Below, piece after piece: positions 1 to 8,697 of a DNA stretch of 64,000 nucleotides. The stretch is from Leptofilum sp965223525. GTDB lineage: Bacteria > Chloroflexota > Anaerolineae > Promineifilales > Promineifilaceae. Location of the stretch: the NCBI RefSeq assembly GCF_965223525.1, contig NZ_OZ245005.1, positions 1,736,001 to 1,800,000 on the forward strand, written 5' to 3'. The translations under genes were made by a program, and so were the position numbers. The notes under the pieces were generated by a model, which did no database searches, was not told where the DNA came from, and saw only the letters and a list, made by a program, of their open reading frames with translations. The stretch's first letter is position 1. Each line of letters opens with the position of its first letter.

Positions 1-520
1 CTTTTTCTTCCACAATATTGATGGAGATCAACATGCCTGCCAACACAGAGGTCATCAAAATCATGATGTTGACCAGCAGCTTCTTGAGTGGTGATTCTGT
101 ACGGCCGAATGTTTCGATAACGGCCGTTGTATTCTCTACATTTAAATCCAATTCATGGTAGCTGTTGAGTAACTTGGCAAACTCAACCACCGATTCCGGT
201 TCGTTCCCTTGGGTCAGAATGTAATAGTCGCCATTCTCAGGCAAAAGGGCGACGATATTGTCTCGCCGTTCTAGCCGTTCATTGATGGCATCCATGTCAC
301 TGAACAGTTCAACATTGGCAAATTGCTCCAGGTAGGTCACCATCCCAGGGTTCTCTCCGTCCAGCATCGCCAAATCAACCGTCGTGTCATTGACGCTGGG
401 TACCAAGAGCCGGATTCCCACTGCAAACAGAATCGGTATAAGCAGAATATACAAGCTAATGAAGTCGCGCAAATTAACTTTGATGTCTCGGATAAAAATG
501 GACCATATTTTTTTCAACAT
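1..520 (-). CDS. ABC-2 type transporter permease, partial
   Basis: The C-terminal part lies beyond the left edge; 173 codons are visible. The protein begins MLKKIWSIFIRDIK, followed by one hydrophobic segment at about residues 20-42. A mostly polar extracytoplasmic stretch of about 110 residues comes next, and a second hydrophobic segment begins near the window edge. This one-helix / large outer loop / helix pattern is typical of ABC-2 membrane subunits. The ATG at 520 is preceded by GGAG. The gene follows a second permease (531-1640) and an ATPase (1642-2496) on the same strand with 10-nt or smaller gaps, so it is the last visible gene of an exporter operon. The substrate is unknown; drugs or lipids are common for this family. 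Confidence 0.8.
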   Translation of the reverse strand, partial: MLKKIWSIFIRDIKVNLRDFISLYILLIPILFAVGIRLLVPSVNDTTVDLAMLDGENPGMVTYLEQFANVELFSDMDAINERLERRDNIVALLPENGDYYILTQGNEPESVVEFAKLLNSYHELDLNVENTTAVIETFGRTESPLKKLLVNIMILMTSVLAGMLISINIVEEK

Positions 521-530
521 GATAGTCTCC

Positions 531-1640
531 TTAGACCGTCAACGTCTGTTTGAACCGTGTATTGGCAAATAAGAACATCACAACCCCAGCCACTAGAAAT
601 CCCAAAGAAGCCAGCAGCACATAAGATACATCACCATTGGTTAGCAGGATTTCTTTAAACCCTTCAAGCATTGGATAGGTAGGGAAGTAGGTCATCCAGG
701 TGGGATTCCAACTGGGAATGAAGTAGGCAACATTGGGCAACATCAAAACAATAATTAACACATACAGCGTACCAAATGCCTGCTGGATGTTGTCGTAGTA
801 GCTTGTAAGTACCAACCCAAGGGCTGACGCCGCAAACCCGGTGGTCAGCAAGAAGAGGAGCATGAGCAGATAATTTGGCTGCAACCCCATGATGGGCAGC
901 ACAATCAGAAAGCTGGTGACCGTGCTAGTGAGCATAATAACGCCCATTTTGCTCATCAGATATTGCCACACAGAGGATGCTGTAACCGCATATGCTTTAA
1001 TCACGCCTTCTTTTTTGTCCAGGAAGATGTAGGAGGCAATAATAAACAAGCCCATCAAGCTGCCGTTGAATGTGAGGAAGGAGGGAATGACGTTTTCCCG
1101 ATCCGTGAGCAACAGATGTTCAGTTTCTAAAGCGCGTACATCTTGGTTGTCAAATGTATTCGCAAGGATGTCTGTGTCTTCGTTGTGAAAAACGAGGTAT
1201 GTGTTGCGTAAACGCTCTGTTTCGTATCCTTGCAGGTAGTAGGTATAGGTGACTTCACCTGCATCATCCATGTGAACGATAGCGGCAAAGGCTCTTTCTT
1301 CGTCGGCAAGGTTTACGGCCGTTTCCCGATCATCAAGCACATAAATATTCTGCGTTTCAGTCGAGTAGAGCGTTGCTGACACCGGTTCGCCATCATACTC
1401 AAGCTCTACCGTTTCCGCCACGCCATCTTCATCGGCATCTAGGGCTTGCTCAGCCAGTAGCTCGCGGCCAGCTTCAGGCATGTCCCAATACACATACTCA
1501 TCCGACTTGCTGTTGAACTGCTCTGGAATGACAAACAGGAGCAGAAACAGAAAGATAAAAGCCATGATTAGCTCAATGTAAAAGTAGAGGCTGCGCGAGG
1601 CAAGAATCAGCTCTTTGACAAAACTATGCCATAATTTCAT
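531..1640 (-). CDS. ABC-2 type transporter permease
   Basis: A 369-residue membrane protein. It has one N-terminal hydrophobic helix (about residues 20-40), an acidic extracytoplasmic domain to about residue 185, then five or six closely spaced hydrophobic segments to the C-terminus. This is the usual architecture of ABC-2 permeases that pair with a separate ATPase. The adjacent partial permease at 1-520 has the same N-terminal plan, so the two probably form a heterodimeric channel driven by the ATPase at 1642-2496, whose stop lies 1 nt upstream of this ATG. Substrate cannot be inferred from sequence. Confidence 0.85.
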   Translation of the reverse strand: MKLWHSFVKELILASRSLYFYIELIMAFIFLFLLLFVIPEQFNSKSDEYVYWDMPEAGRELLAEQALDADEDGVAETVELEYDGEPVSATLYSTETQNIYVLDDRETAVNLADEERAFAAIVHMDDAGEVTYTYYLQGYETERLRNTYLVFHNEDTDILANTFDNQDVRALETEHLLLTDRENVIPSFLTFNGSLMGLFIIASYIFLDKKEGVIKAYAVTASSVWQYLMSKMGVIMLTSTVTSFLIVLPIMGLQPNYLLMLLFLLTTGFAASALGLVLTSYYDNIQQAFGTLYVLIIVLMLPNVAYFIPSWNPTWMTYFPTYPMLEGFKEILLTNGDVSYVLLASLGFLVAGVVMFLFANTRFKQTLTV

Positions 1641-1641
1641 G

Positions 1642-2496
1642 CTATTCCAACCCCCTGCCCGTTACCTTGATGAAAATCTCTTCAAGGGTGGCCTCTTTGG
1701 TGTGCATAGATTGGATGTCGTTGTTGCCAATGACAGCCTGCAAGCGTGCCTTGTCATCTTCTTGAACAGTGGAGTAGATTTCGGTGACAACATCACCATT
1801 GCTCCGATATTCCACCTCAACAAGCTGCTCGCCGTAGGCCAATTTAAGATTTTTCGGGGAATCAATTAGCTTGATCTCGCCATCAATAATAAAGGCCACG
1901 CGATCACAAAGCTCATCGGCGATGAACATATTGTGGGTGGTGAGGAAGATGGTCACGCCCTTCTTGTTTTCGGCGCGAATAATATCTTTAATGTCTGCTG
2001 CAATAGCTGGGTCAAGCCCGGTTGTTGGCTCATCCAGGAACCAAAGTTCGGGATTGTTGAGCATAGAGCGGGCAAAGGTGAGGCGGTGCTTCATCCCTTT
2101 GGAAAATTCACCAGCCCGCACGTTTTCTTTCCCGTCTAGACCAACCAGCTTAATTAGCTCTTCAGAATCACGGGTTTCCACATCAAAGAGCTTTTTGTAG
2201 AAATCCAGGTTTTCTTTGGCCGTCATTTTGCTGTAAACGTTTGATTGCTCAAAGGACATACCAATTTTGTTGAACATTTTGCGGGAGATATTTTTGACAT
2301 CATACCCAGCTACGCTGACATCCCCTTGCTGTAGTGGCAACAAACCTGTCAGAACCCCCTGCGTTGTGGATTTTCCTGCCCCGGAAGGGCCAAGAAAGCC
2401 AAATACTTCGCCTTTGGGGATTTCAAAGCTGGCATCTTTGACAGCATAATTTTCATCTTTGTTGTAGGAATGGTAAAGACCTTCTACTTTGATCAT
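1642..2496 (-). CDS. ABC transporter ATP-binding protein
   Basis: A 284-residue nucleotide-binding subunit. It has Walker A GPSGAGKST (36-44), Q-loop Gln in SFEQSN (about 84), signature FSKGMKHR (131-138, a variant of LSGGQ that keeps the central G), Walker B LWFLDEP (151-157) and H-loop His in LTTHNM (188). The C-terminal ~70 residues form the extra domain common in ABC-2 exporters. The start ATG overlaps the TGA stop of the upstream TetR gene as ATGA, so the regulator and transporter are co-transcribed. It energises the two permeases downstream. Confidence 0.93.
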   Translation of the reverse strand: MIKVEGLYHSYNKDENYAVKDASFEIPKGEVFGFLGPSGAGKSTTQGVLTGLLPLQQGDVSVAGYDVKNISRKMFNKIGMSFEQSNVYSKMTAKENLDFYKKLFDVETRDSEELIKLVGLDGKENVRAGEFSKGMKHRLTFARSMLNNPELWFLDEPTTGLDPAIAADIKDIIRAENKKGVTIFLTTHNMFIADELCDRVAFIIDGEIKLIDSPKNLKLAYGEQLVEVEYRSNGDVVTEIYSTVQEDDKARLQAVIGNNDIQSMHTKEATLEEIFIKVTGRGLE

Positions 2497-3149
2497 AATA
2501 TTTTTTCTCCTACTGGGTCGCTAATTCCTCGTTTTATGAAGTCAATAAATAGATTGACCGTATCCATATAATCGTCGTCAATTTGGGTCATGTTAAAGTC
2601 GCCGCCTTTAACGACTTCAAAATAATATTCAAAGGTGGCTACGTTGAGGGACATTAAAATGTGAGTTATGAATCTCACATCAATGTTGGCTCGTAGCTCC
2701 CCTCTTTCAATTGCCAGATCAATCAGGTTTTGGTAGAAGGTTACGGCCGTTTCCCGTCCCTCATCAAAAACCTCTTTGTAAATAGAGCTTTCCCGATTCT
2801 TAAAAACCTGGTTGCCAATAAGCGCCGCCTTTGGATTTTCCTGGGCAAATGCCAATCCTGAGCGGAACAGTTCCTGCAAGACGGTAAAAAAATCATGCGC
2901 CAACGGATTTTGTAACACTGGCGAGATGTATTCGATTTTCCTTTCCGTGATCCAGTTCAGAACGTGCTTGTATAAATCTTTCTTGTCATCAAAATATTGA
3001 TAAAAGCTGCCTTTGGCGATTTGGCATTGGGTTACAATGCGGTTGATACTGGCATTGTCAAACCCCCAAGTGGCAAATTCATCCAGGGCGGCTTCTTCAA
3101 TAAGCTGCCGTTTTTGCATGGGCAAATTTAGAAAAGTGTCTTTGGGCAT
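2493..3149 (-). CDS. TetR family transcriptional regulator
   Basis: A 218-residue repressor. The N-terminal helix-turn-helix is at about residues 33-56, with the typical TetR signature 'KGSFYQYFDDKKDLY' after the turn. The remainder is alpha-helical and hydrophobic, as expected for a ligand-binding and dimerisation domain. It is the first gene of the operon with the ABC exporter. Two TGAC-N6-GTCA palindromes directly upstream (3168-3197) are probable autoregulatory operators. The likely role is induction of the exporter on binding its substrate; the ligand is unknown. Confidence 0.9.
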   Translation of the reverse strand: MPKDTFLNLPMQKRQLIEEAALDEFATWGFDNASINRIVTQCQIAKGSFYQYFDDKKDLYKHVLNWITERKIEYISPVLQNPLAHDFFTVLQELFRSGLAFAQENPKAALIGNQVFKNRESSIYKEVFDEGRETAVTFYQNLIDLAIERGELRANIDVRFITHILMSLNVATFEYYFEVVKGGDFNMTQIDDDYMDTVNLFIDFIKRGISDPVGEKIL

Positions 3150-3167
3150 AGGGTCGCCTTATTGATG

Positions 3168-3197
3168 TGACTTTTGGGTCATGTGACCTTAAGGTCA
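3168..3197. promoter_or_regulatory. tandem TetR-type operator
   Basis: Two 14-bp sites lie 19 nt upstream of the TetR start: TGACTTTTGGGTCA (3168-3181, imperfect) and TGACCTTAAGGTCA (3184-3197, perfect palindrome). Their centres are 16 bp apart, which would put two dimers on nearly neighbouring faces of the helix. Location and symmetry fit autorepression; binding by this regulator is inferred. Confidence 0.65.
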
Positions 3198-3410
3198 TAT
3201 CATATCCAAAATTTATTCCGTCGTCAACCGTTTTGGGGGCAGGGCTTTTCAGTTAGTCCAATTTCAGGACGCGGACGAGCGCGGATGACGCGGAAAACTG
3301 CTTATATCTGCGCTCTGCAAACTCGACTTTTGGAAAACTCTAGGGTGCAGATGAATTGGAGATGGAAACGGCCGTTTCCCTACAACTTTCTGAGCCTGTC
3401 CTTACGATCA

Positions 3411-3439
3411 TTCGCAAGCGGAATCGCGTCCGGTATAAT
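3411..3439 (+). promoter_or_regulatory. putative sigma-70 promoter of the PIG-L pair
   Basis: TTCGCA (3411-3416) is followed by a 17-nt spacer and a perfect TATAAT (3434-3439), about 39 nt upstream of the first PIG-L start. The -35 matches 4 of 6 consensus bases. A GGAGG lies about 12 nt before the ATG at 3478. The rest of the 3150-3477 gap shows no gene that I can support. Confidence 0.5.
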
Positions 3440-3477
3440 CTGACCTCATACACTATTTTGGAGGCAAACAAGCAATC

Positions 3478-4215
3478 ATGAGCAACAGCTATATTCCCGA
3501 GCGGGCAATGTTTATCTTTGCCCACCCGGATGATATTGAGTTTAGCGTGGCCGGAACGGCCGCAAAATGGGCCAAACACGGCTGCGAAACAACCTACGTT
3601 GTCATCACCGACGGCAATGCAGGCTCCCACGAACCGGGCATGACGCGCGGGCAAATTGGGCACATTCGGCGGGAAGAGCAAACGGCCGCTGCCAAAGTGG
3701 CCGGAGCCACCCACTGCATCTTCCTCGGTTACGATGATGGCTCATTGGAACCATCTTTGGAATTGCGTAAAGATTTGGTTAAGCTCATCCGGCAGCACAA
3801 GCCAAATGCCGTCGTGTGCGGCGACCCCAATATGTTTTTCCGTGGCGAACGGCTAAATCATCCAGACCACCGAGCCGCGGCGCGGGCGGCGCTGGATGCC
3901 GTTTTTCCTACCTGCGAAATGCCCTTGCTTTACCCTGAATTTGAAGCGGAAGGCATTACGCCACACAAAGTGAACTTTGTTTACGTCGTCACAGACGACA
4001 ACTTGAACCATTATGAAGATGTGTCTGACTCTTTAGAAACCAAGCTACTGGCGCTGAAGGCGCACAAAAGCCAAATTGGTGAAAAAGATTATTCAGAGCG
4101 ATTACGAGACCGCGCCGCAACCATTGGCAAGCAGGTGGGGCTGTCGTATGCAGAAGCATTTCGGCGCTTCACCGTCACACCCTTGCCCCAACCAGAAGAG
4201 GAGCCAAGCGCATGA
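3478..4215 (+). CDS. PIG-L family (LmbE-like) deacetylase
   Basis: A 245-residue zinc-dependent N-acetylglucosaminyl deacetylase-like protein. Motif AHPDD at residues 15-19 supplies the first two metal ligands and the general base. HPDH at 128-131 supplies the third histidine. Family members deacetylate GlcNAc-containing lipids or small glycosides (mycothiol, bacillithiol and antibiotic pathways); the substrate here is unknown. The stop overlaps the start of a paralog (ATGA, 4212-4215), so the two are translationally coupled. The proteins are close relatives, including the shared N-terminal YIPERAMFIFAHPDDIEF, which indicates a tandem duplication. Confidence 0.92.
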   Translation: MSNSYIPERAMFIFAHPDDIEFSVAGTAAKWAKHGCETTYVVITDGNAGSHEPGMTRGQIGHIRREEQTAAAKVAGATHCIFLGYDDGSLEPSLELRKDLVKLIRQHKPNAVVCGDPNMFFRGERLNHPDHRAAARAALDAVFPTCEMPLLYPEFEAEGITPHKVNFVYVVTDDNLNHYEDVSDSLETKLLALKAHKSQIGEKDYSERLRDRAATIGKQVGLSYAEAFRRFTVTPLPQPEEEPSA

Positions 4216-4991
4216 CCAACGCCAACGATTACATTCCGGAACGCGCCATGTTCATTTTTGCCCATCCTGATGATATTGAGTTTGGCTCGGCAGGAACGGC
4301 CGCAAAGTGGGCCAAACACGGCTGCGAAATCAGCTATATTGTGCTCACCGACGGCAACATTGGCAGCCGCGAGGCGGGCATGACGGCCGAAAAGTTAGCA
4401 AAAATTCGTCGCCGTGAACAGAGCGAGGCAGCAGAAGTGGCGGGTGTGGCTCGCTGCTTGTTTATGGGGGAACCAGACGGCCGTCTCCAACCCACCCTTG
4501 AACTGCGTAAAAAACTTGTCCGGCTCATCCGCCAGCACAAACCCAACGTCGTTGTCTGTGGTGACCCCCAATTTTTTTACAGCGATGGCTACATCAACCA
4601 TCCAGATCACCGAAGTGCAGGGCAGGTGGCACTGGAAGCAGTTTTTCCTTCGGGCGATTCGCCGCTGCTCTTCCCGGAATTGGTAGAAGAAGGGTACGAA
4701 CCGCACAAGGTAAACTATGTGTACATCTCGTTTGGGCGGCGCGAAGCCAATATGTATGTTGACATCACGGAGAGCATTGACACCAAAATTGCCGCCCTGC
4801 GTAAGCACGCCAGCCAGCTTGGGGATTGGGACCCCGAGGAGCGCATGCGAGAATGGGCAGCCGACACCGGCAAGCGTGTGGGCTACAAATATGCCGAAGG
4901 CTATTTTCGCATTACGTTGCGGGAAGTTGAGGAAGAAAAAGAGCCTGAGCCAGAGACGGAGATTGAAGCACAGGCAGAAGCGGGAGATTAA
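4212..4991 (+). CDS. PIG-L family (LmbE-like) deacetylase, tandem paralog
   Basis: A 259-residue paralog of the preceding gene with the same zinc motifs: AHPDD near residue 17 and a second HPDH near residue 132. Conservation extends through the whole domain, but the C-terminus has an extra Glu-rich tail of about 25 residues rich in E, P and A. Its start overlaps the stop of the first copy by 4 nt. Keeping two coupled copies may mean a heterodimer or two related substrates; this is inference. Confidence 0.92.
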   Translation: MTNANDYIPERAMFIFAHPDDIEFGSAGTAAKWAKHGCEISYIVLTDGNIGSREAGMTAEKLAKIRRREQSEAAEVAGVARCLFMGEPDGRLQPTLELRKKLVRLIRQHKPNVVVCGDPQFFYSDGYINHPDHRSAGQVALEAVFPSGDSPLLFPELVEEGYEPHKVNYVYISFGRREANMYVDITESIDTKIAALRKHASQLGDWDPEERMREWAADTGKRVGYKYAEGYFRITLREVEEEKEPEPETEIEAQAEAGD

Positions 4992-5032
4992 CTAGATTTT
5001 CTCAGCCTTCACCTCATTATTCTGAAATAGCT

Positions 5033-6880
5033 CTACTGCTCATGGATGACTGGCTGGAACAGAGCCAGGGGGCCGCCGCCGACATTGATGAGAAGTTGGT
5101 TGTCAGCAGCGGCCGTTACCCACATGTCGTTGCTGGCAGGGGTGCGAGAGCCGCCTGCAAACACGGCCGTAAGCCGATTTTGGCTTTGTTCGATGGTGTA
5201 GACGGTGAGAAAGCCACTGCTGCCGCCGACACCGCTGGCTGCCAAATACGGCCGCCCATCCACCAAATGCAGCGTCACGTTGCCGCTAATTTCGGCTCGG
5301 TAAGAACGTTCCCAGAGGAGACTGCCGTCTGCGCCAAATTGCAGCAAGCGACGGTCGGCGGGGTCTGCGTGGGCCAGCAGCAAGCTGCCGTCTGGCAGAG
5401 GGAGCAGAGCGCCCCGGTTGAGCGTGCCGGTAGGCAGGATGGTTACTAGATTCACGCTGGTTTGGTCGCCAATGTTGATTTGGTAAAGTCCTTCACGGTG
5501 GTAGAGCCAAAGTCCGCCCCCGCGCAAGGCAATCTTGCCGCTCAATTCTACAATGACTTCTGCCTGATTGGATTGAACGCGCCAGAGACGGCCGTTGTTG
5601 CCGTCAGTCGTCAGGTAAAGCGCGTCGTTGGTGATCTGCCAATCGAGCAAGGGGCTGTTGAGTGCTTCAGTCCAGAGGATGTTGCCAGTGGCGGAAACGG
5701 CCGTCATGTTGTTGCGCGTCAGTGCCAGAAAGTTACCATCGGGCAGGGGCAGCAGCGTGGGGGGGCTGTTAATTGGCAAATCAATTTCCCACTGCTGGAT
5801 CAAATCGGGCCAACTGTAAGCTGCCAGCAAATCATTGTTGCGTTCTGCCAGAACGAGCAGTTGGCTAGTCGTCTGGTGCAGCGCGGCGTCAATTTCTTCA
5901 CGGCCAAAATCAATGGGGTTGGAACGGCCGTTGCTCATGTTCAGCCGATGAAGTTGTTTGCTTTCCAAAAGGAGGTAGCTGTCCGCATCAAGCTGGCCGA
6001 TGGCTTGCGTACCCCGGTCAGAAAACGGCCGTGCCCAGGCCACGCCGGGAACAGCAGCCACCCGCGCCGTCCAAATTTCTTGCGACGGCCAGAGCCAGCC
6101 TTGGGTGCGCGGGTCTTCTGGCCAGTAGCCAGTGAGCGTTTGGTAAGGAGCTTGGGTGCGAACCTCAAAGTGCAAGTGCGGGAAGCCGCGCGGTTGGCCG
6201 ATTAGCCCCACAAGCTGGCCGCGCTGGACGCAGGTGCCAGGGGTTAGCACAACGCTGTCTGGCGCAAGGTGGCCGTAAAAGGAGAGGACGGTACGGCCGT
6301 TGGCAAAAGTATGCTCCACAATGACCACGCCCTTGTCGCGCCCCCAGCCCAGCGGCTGGGCGTAAGTCACCAAGCCATGCCCGATGCTGTAGACGGGCGT
6401 GCCTAAGTTGGGGCGATTGTTTGGCCCGCCCCAATCTTCCCCGGCATGGAACTTGTCGAATCTGCTGCGAAAGACGCCAAAATCGCCACCGCCCCGGCTC
6501 ACGTTGGCAGCGTCTGGCGGATCAATGGGGAAGTCGAACAGATCCACAAAACCGCAGGCGGCGTTGCCGTTGGGGACGGGATCGCTGGTTTGCTGGCTGC
6601 GTAAATGATTGCCAACGGTGAGAGGAACGGCCGTTGCAGTCGGGGTGGGCGTTGGCGAGGGGGTGATGGTTGGGGTTGGTGTGTTTGTGGGGGTGCCGGT
6701 GGGAACGGCCGTAAACGTCTGCGTGATGGAGGGTGTGGCACTTGCAGGCGGCGTGTTCACACTGGCAACCGGGGCAACTGTTGGCGCAGAGGCATTGCTG
6801 CACGCAACCACAACGAAAAGCAGCAAGATTGTGAAAAAGGTGGTTGGTTTGGTTGCCAAATAATGCCGGTGCATTCGCAA
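5033..6880 (-). CDS. lipoprotein with M23 peptidase domain and propeller-like C-terminus
   Basis: A 615-residue secreted protein. The signal peptide ends in a lipobox with Cys near residue 27 (VVVAC). A Thr/Pro-rich linker of about 60 residues follows. Residues about 115-270 are an M23 (LytM) domain: zinc ligands in HAGEDWGG and HLHFE, plus FYGHL, so the catalytic set appears complete. The C-terminal ~330 residues have repeated motifs such as 'LPLPDGNFLALTRNN' and 'LPLPDGSLLLAHADP', suggesting a beta-propeller. The likely role is peptidoglycan hydrolysis or cross-bridge cleavage at the cell surface, with the propeller for binding. It is convergent with the PIG-L pair. Confidence 0.85.
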   Translation of the reverse strand: MRMHRHYLATKPTTFFTILLLFVVVACSNASAPTVAPVASVNTPPASATPSITQTFTAVPTGTPTNTPTPTITPSPTPTPTATAVPLTVGNHLRSQQTSDPVPNGNAACGFVDLFDFPIDPPDAANVSRGGGDFGVFRSRFDKFHAGEDWGGPNNRPNLGTPVYSIGHGLVTYAQPLGWGRDKGVVIVEHTFANGRTVLSFYGHLAPDSVVLTPGTCVQRGQLVGLIGQPRGFPHLHFEVRTQAPYQTLTGYWPEDPRTQGWLWPSQEIWTARVAAVPGVAWARPFSDRGTQAIGQLDADSYLLLESKQLHRLNMSNGRSNPIDFGREEIDAALHQTTSQLLVLAERNNDLLAAYSWPDLIQQWEIDLPINSPPTLLPLPDGNFLALTRNNMTAVSATGNILWTEALNSPLLDWQITNDALYLTTDGNNGRLWRVQSNQAEVIVELSGKIALRGGGLWLYHREGLYQINIGDQTSVNLVTILPTGTLNRGALLPLPDGSLLLAHADPADRRLLQFGADGSLLWERSYRAEISGNVTLHLVDGRPYLAASGVGGSSGFLTVYTIEQSQNRLTAVFAGGSRTPASNDMWVTAAADNQLLINVGGGPLALFQPVIHEQ

Positions 6881-7035
6881 ATTTTATCGGTTTTGGAAAA
6901 TTGAGGGTGGCCGTGGGTTAAAAACTCACTGACTTTTCAGTTTTTTGTACGGGTATGCTATTCCAACGCAAAGAAGCTCAACATGGATAGGAACGAATTT
7001 AAAATCAATTTTGGCACCTCAATTTCAATCTATCC

Positions 7036-7842
7036 GTGTTGGGCAACAAAAAATTGTTTTTGACGGATTGGGTTTGGCTGGGTACCGTTGGCGGGATGAT
7101 GAATTTTGCACAGGCACTGGGATTGGCGCGTTCGTTGCTGATTTATTATGCAATTCCGTGGCGGGCTTGGCAAATGCGGCGGCTGTACGGCCGTTTCATC
7201 CAGCCGAGTGATTTATGTTTTGACGTGGGGGCGCACGTGGGCAACCGATTGCGGGTTTGGCAGCAGTTGGGGGCGCGCACGGTGGCCATCGAGCCGCAGC
7301 CCATCTTTTTTGCTACTTTGCAGCGATTGTACGGCCGTTCGTCCCAAATTACTCTGCTTGATCAAGCCGTTGGCGCAGAGCCAGGAGAGGCCATGCTGCA
7401 CATCAGCCAGCGCACGCCCACGGTGTCTACCCTGTCGGCCAACTGGATGCGGGCGGTGCGGCAGGATGCTTCCTTTGCGGGCGTGGCGTGGGAGACGGCC
7501 GTCCCCGTGACAGTGACCACGCTGGATGAATTGATTGGTGAATACGGCCGTCCGGCCTTTTGCAAAATTGACGTGGAGGGCTTTGAACTGGAGGTGTTGC
7601 GCGGCCTCTCGACGCCAATTCCCGCGCTCTCGTTTGAGTTCATTCCCGCCGCGCTGGGGGTGGCGCTGGGCTGCATCGAGCGGCTAGAGGCTTTGGGGGA
7701 CTACCGCTACAGCTACGCGCCTGGGGAAACGCATCGCTTGGCGGCAAACTGGCACTCTGCCAAGGAGATGCGCCATTTTTTGCGCCAGCAGTCGCCCCAG
7801 GCCGGTAGCGGCGATATTTACGCGGTGCTTGCTTCAAATTAG
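7036..7842 (+). CDS. FkbM family methyltransferase
   Basis: A class I SAM-dependent methyltransferase of the FkbM type. The SAM-binding motif FDVGAHVGN is followed by AIEPQP, and the later KIDVEGFELEVLRG motif is diagnostic of FkbM. Such enzymes usually O-methylate sugars or glycolipids. The start is uncertain: the longest frame begins at GTG 7036 with no clear ribosome site, and ATG at 7096 or 7099 is an alternative that still leaves the full domain intact. The nearby sulfotransferase on the opposite strand suggests surface-glycan decoration. Confidence 0.85.
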   Translation: MLGNKKLFLTDWVWLGTVGGMMNFAQALGLARSLLIYYAIPWRAWQMRRLYGRFIQPSDLCFDVGAHVGNRLRVWQQLGARTVAIEPQPIFFATLQRLYGRSSQITLLDQAVGAEPGEAMLHISQRTPTVSTLSANWMRAVRQDASFAGVAWETAVPVTVTTLDELIGEYGRPAFCKIDVEGFELEVLRGLSTPIPALSFEFIPAALGVALGCIERLEALGDYRYSYAPGETHRLAANWHSAKEMRHFLRQQSPQAGSGDIYAVLASN

Positions 7843-7865
7843 TCAGATTATTAGCGCGTACCTCG

Positions 7866-8648
7866 TTAGGGATTTCTCACTCCGTCCGAAATGACAATTG
7901 AGGTTGGTTTGTTTTGCCCAACTTTACGGACAGAGCGGCTCAGCTTGCTTCTTTGCCAGAGCAAGATGAGGGTCAAGGCGGCGATGGTCAGCGGAAGAAG
8001 AGTAAAGGTTTGACGAAGCCGCTTGAAATCGCGCAGCATATTTTCTCGGTCATTTACGTGGGGGAATGGCACATCCGGCACGGGGACGCCTAAAAAGTCA
8101 CAGAGCGGTTCCCACCCTTCCTTTACCTGGAAAATGAGCAGCTTCTCTGGCGGGACGTGCTGTTTGACTTCCTCGGTGTAGTCGTGAAAGCGTTGGATGG
8201 CGTAGGTGCGGTCTGGGAAACGGCCGTTAAACAGCCGCTGCCAAATAATCTGTTCCTGCATCTCTATGAAGTTGCCCAGCGGCGGTATTATTTTCGCCGC
8301 CCAGGATGGAAAGTTTTCGGCAGCGCGGTAGATTGTTTCGGCGGTGCTGTCGTACCAGCGTTCTGGGTCACGGACGGAGTGGATCACTTTGGCAGTTGGG
8401 TACGCCGCCAGCAACTCTTGGTAAAAGATGCTGGCTGGGAAGTCCACCACTGCCTCAAAATTAGCAAAAATATCGTCCCACGGTACTGGTTGATTATCGG
8501 CGATTTGCTGCCATTTTTTGATGTGAGACGGTCGTTTAATGACTTCCTGCATGTGGTAACAGGGGGCAAAGCCCAAAATCTCTAACGCCGCCTTAAGCGA
8601 GAGCGTACCCGTGCGGCCAAAGCCAGAACCAATAATTTTTAGACTCAT
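7866..8648 (-). CDS. sulfotransferase family protein
   Basis: A 260-residue protein. The N-terminal GSGFGRTGTLSLKAAL matches the phosphosulfate-binding loop of P-loop sulfotransferases, and 'VRDPERWYDS' fits the 3'-phosphate-binding region. A C-terminal hydrophobic helix (about residues 213-233) may anchor it in the membrane. The last residues (ISDGVRNP) are encoded by a common intergenic repeat type, so the C-terminus probably gained a repeat-derived tail. GGAGG lies 6 nt before the ATG. The substrate is unknown. Confidence 0.8.
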   Translation of the reverse strand: MSLKIIGSGFGRTGTLSLKAALEILGFAPCYHMQEVIKRPSHIKKWQQIADNQPVPWDDIFANFEAVVDFPASIFYQELLAAYPTAKVIHSVRDPERWYDSTAETIYRAAENFPSWAAKIIPPLGNFIEMQEQIIWQRLFNGRFPDRTYAIQRFHDYTEEVKQHVPPEKLLIFQVKEGWEPLCDFLGVPVPDVPFPHVNDRENMLRDFKRLRQTFTLLPLTIAALTLILLWQRSKLSRSVRKVGQNKPTSIVISDGVRNP

Positions 8649-8680
8649 TCAAGCCTCCCACTAACCTCCGAAGATTCCGA

Positions 8681-8695
8681 AACCTCCGGGAGGTT
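8681..8695. repeat. small palindrome AACCTCC-G-GGAGGTT
   Basis: Seven-bp arms around one central base, between the PIG-L gene and the sulfotransferase on the minus strand. It may act as a weak terminator or belong to a dispersed repeat; it lacks a T-run. Confidence 0.5.
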
Positions 8696-8697
8696 CT

